A stretch of 64,000 nucleotides of DNA, from NCBI RefSeq assembly GCF_001592045.1, contig NZ_BCWB01000042.1, positions 1 to 64,000 of the forward strand, in the 5' to 3' direction. Position 1 is the stretch's first letter. Each line of letters opens with the position of its first letter. The stretch is from Thermobifida fusca NBRC 14071 = JCM 3263. GTDB taxonomy: Bacteria; Actinomycetota; Actinomycetes; Streptosporangiales; Streptosporangiaceae. Positions 62,763 to 64,000 of the stretch are shown here, piece after piece. Position numbers and translations under genes: made by a program. A model generated the notes under the pieces. It worked only from the letters and a program-made list of their open reading frames with translations, made no database searches and was not told where the DNA came from.

Positions 62763-64000
62763 GTGGACAAGGCACAGATCCTCGTCGCTTCCAACAGGGG
62801 ACCCGTGTCCTTCTCAATCGGGGACGACGGCGCCGTGAAATCCCGGCGCGGCGGTGGCGGCCTGGTTTCCGGACTGAGTTCGGTAGCCACCGAGATCGAA
62901 ACCCTGTGGGTGTGCGCCGCGTTGTCCGACGCTGACCGCAAAGCCGCCGCAGCAGCCCCCGAAGGGCGGCTGGACAAGGCCGGATACGACGTGGGCGGGG
63001 CGAGTGTACGCATGCTCAACATTCCCGCCGACGTCTTCAACAATGCCTACAACTCTGTGGCGAACTCCACACTGTGGTTTGTTCACCACATGCTCTACGA
63101 CACCCCCAACAAGCCGTCGTTCGGCTCCCGTTTCCGCGCCGAGTGGGAGGACTACCGGGCCTACAACTCTGCTTTCGCGGAAGCACTGCTGACCGGCGCG
63201 GACGAGGGGGCGAAGGTCGCCGTCCAGGACTACCACCTGGCGCTGGTACCGAAAATGCTCCGGGTACGCCGCCCCGACCTGCGCATCGCCCACTTCTCCC
63301 ACACCCCTTGGGCTCCCCCCGAGTACTTCCGGATGCTTCCCGCGGACATCGGCCGGGAACTCCTCGAAGGCATGCTCGGCGCCGACCACTTGGGCTTCCT
63401 CAGCGTGCGCTGGGCCGACGCGTTCCTGCGGTGCTGCGAAGTGTTCCTGCGCGCCCCGGTGAACTGGGGCACCCGCACGGTCGAGCATGGCGGCCGGGTC
63501 ATCCGTGTCGGAGTCCACGGCCTGGGCGCAGACGCCCAAGGGCTGCGGGAGCGGGCCGCCGCCGAAGATGTGGCGCGCTGGCGGGAACGGCTGCGGGAAC
63601 GGGTCGGCGACCGCAAGCTGATCGTGCGAGTGGACCGCACCGAACTGTCCAAGAACATCGTGCGCGGCCTGGAAGCCTTCGGTGAACTGCTGCGGAAGCG
63701 CCCCGAATGGCGGAACCGGGTCACCCACTTGGCGTTCGCATACCCCAGCCGCAGCGGTGTCGCGGAGTACCGCGCCTACACCGAGTCGGTGCGGGCCACG
63801 GCCGAAGCGATCAACGCCGAGTTCGGCACCGACGACTGGACCCCCGTGGTGCTGGAGGTCAACGACGACTACCCCCGCTCCCTCGCCTCCTACCAGATCG
63901 CTGACGTGCTGCTGGTCAACCCGATCCGCGACGGGATGAACCTGGTCGCAAAGGAAGGGCCGGTGCTGTCGCTCAACGGCGTAGCGCTCGTGCTGTCCAC
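62763..64000 (+). CDS. otsA: Trehalose-6-phosphate synthase, N-terminal part (C-terminus beyond window)
   Basis: About 412 residues are visible before the right edge. The start is GTG 62763 with AGAGGTGG about 9-16 bases upstream. It is a GT20 glycosyltransferase: ILVASNRGPVSFSIGDDG, GGGGLVSGL, VQDYHLALVPKMLR, HFSHTPWAPPEYFRMLP, GFLSVRWADAFLRC, RVDRTELSKNIVRGL and NPIRDGMNLVAKE. It makes trehalose-6-phosphate from UDP- or GDP-glucose and glucose-6-phosphate, for osmotic and heat protection. It is divergent from thrC; no phosphatase gene is visible in the window. Confidence 0.93.
   Translation, partial: MDKAQILVASNRGPVSFSIGDDGAVKSRRGGGGLVSGLSSVATEIETLWVCAALSDADRKAAAAAPEGRLDKAGYDVGGASVRMLNIPADVFNNAYNSVANSTLWFVHHMLYDTPNKPSFGSRFRAEWEDYRAYNSAFAEALLTGADEGAKVAVQDYHLALVPKMLRVRRPDLRIAHFSHTPWAPPEYFRMLPADIGRELLEGMLGADHLGFLSVRWADAFLRCCEVFLRAPVNWGTRTVEHGGRVIRVGVHGLGADAQGLRERAAAEDVARWRERLRERVGDRKLIVRVDRTELSKNIVRGLEAFGELLRKRPEWRNRVTHLAFAYPSRSGVAEYRAYTESVRATAEAINAEFGTDDWTPVVLEVNDDYPRSLASYQIADVLLVNPIRDGMNLVAKEGPVLSLNGVALVLS

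Overview
The window is high-GC DNA with short intergenic gaps, many GTG starts and GGAGG-type ribosome binding sites. Its gene content is typical of a Gram-positive actinomycete: DUF397/XRE/RsbW-type trios, DUF3027, DUF2530, a CysO-like sulfur carrier, DtxR-type repressor and CIRCE-controlled groEL. The gene order and protein sequences look like a Nocardiopsaceae member such as Thermobifida; that genus call is recognition, not proof. I see no prophage, insertion sequence, CRISPR array, rRNA or tRNA.

Layout. 1-7.7 kb: a polyamine uptake and catabolism cluster. It has an FAD oxidoreductase (cut by the left edge), a PotABCD-type ABC transporter and an aldehyde dehydrogenase on the minus strand, and a divergent class III aminotransferase. 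8-8.8 kb: a secreted His/Pro/Thr-repeat protein with an LPVTG sorting signal. 8.9-10.4 kb: a crotonase and an SDR dehydrogenase (fatty-acid or CoA-ester metabolism). 10.8-20.4 kb: mostly housekeeping genes (membrane protein, ROK sugar kinase, KamA-like radical SAM enzyme, plsX, an unknown anchored protein, argS, YceI, alpha/beta hydrolase). 20.6-25.4 kb: an accessory patch with an RsbW-like ATPase, a frameshifted XRE regulator, DUF397, a large inverted repeat and an orphan N6-adenine methylase-like protein. 25.6-35.3 kb: DUF4352 protein, ribokinase, exonuclease III, a two-component system, a YcaQ/AlkZ-type glycosylase, thiolase and a YihY/BrkB membrane protein. 35.4-44.4 kb: a PAS-GAF-PP2C-ATPase stress phosphatase, a DtxR regulator, pdxH and citrate synthase (divergent), serC, GDPD and a beta-propeller-like surface protein. 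44.4-50.5 kb: a 31-residue membrane peptide, the marR-MFS-thpR operon, an NCS2 permease, DUF2530 and a methyltransferase. 50.6-58.7 kb: a 1029-residue sacsin-like GHKL protein, AIM24, DUF3027, cold-shock protein, a 0.9-kb gene-free gap with strong hairpins, two CD225-like membrane proteins and a Nudix hydrolase. 58.8-64 kb: groEL with two CIRCE boxes, a thrC-cysO operon behind a SAM-I riboswitch, and trehalose-6-phosphate synthase (cut by the right edge).

The most notable system is at 60.7-62.5 kb. A complete SAM-I aptamer lies immediately upstream of threonine synthase, and the 3' strand of its P1 helix can instead pair with the thrC start codon. This geometry would allow SAM to switch threonine synthesis on rather than off. 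The next gene encodes a CysO-type sulfur carrier whose C-terminus is Gly-Gly-Cys instead of Gly-Gly, so it would need trimming before activation. Other points of interest are a shared ACCGAACG operator in front of two fatty-acid gene sets, a KamA homologue that has lost the glycine-rich PLP loop, and a strong ribosome binding site in front of an ATC codon at the MFS gene.
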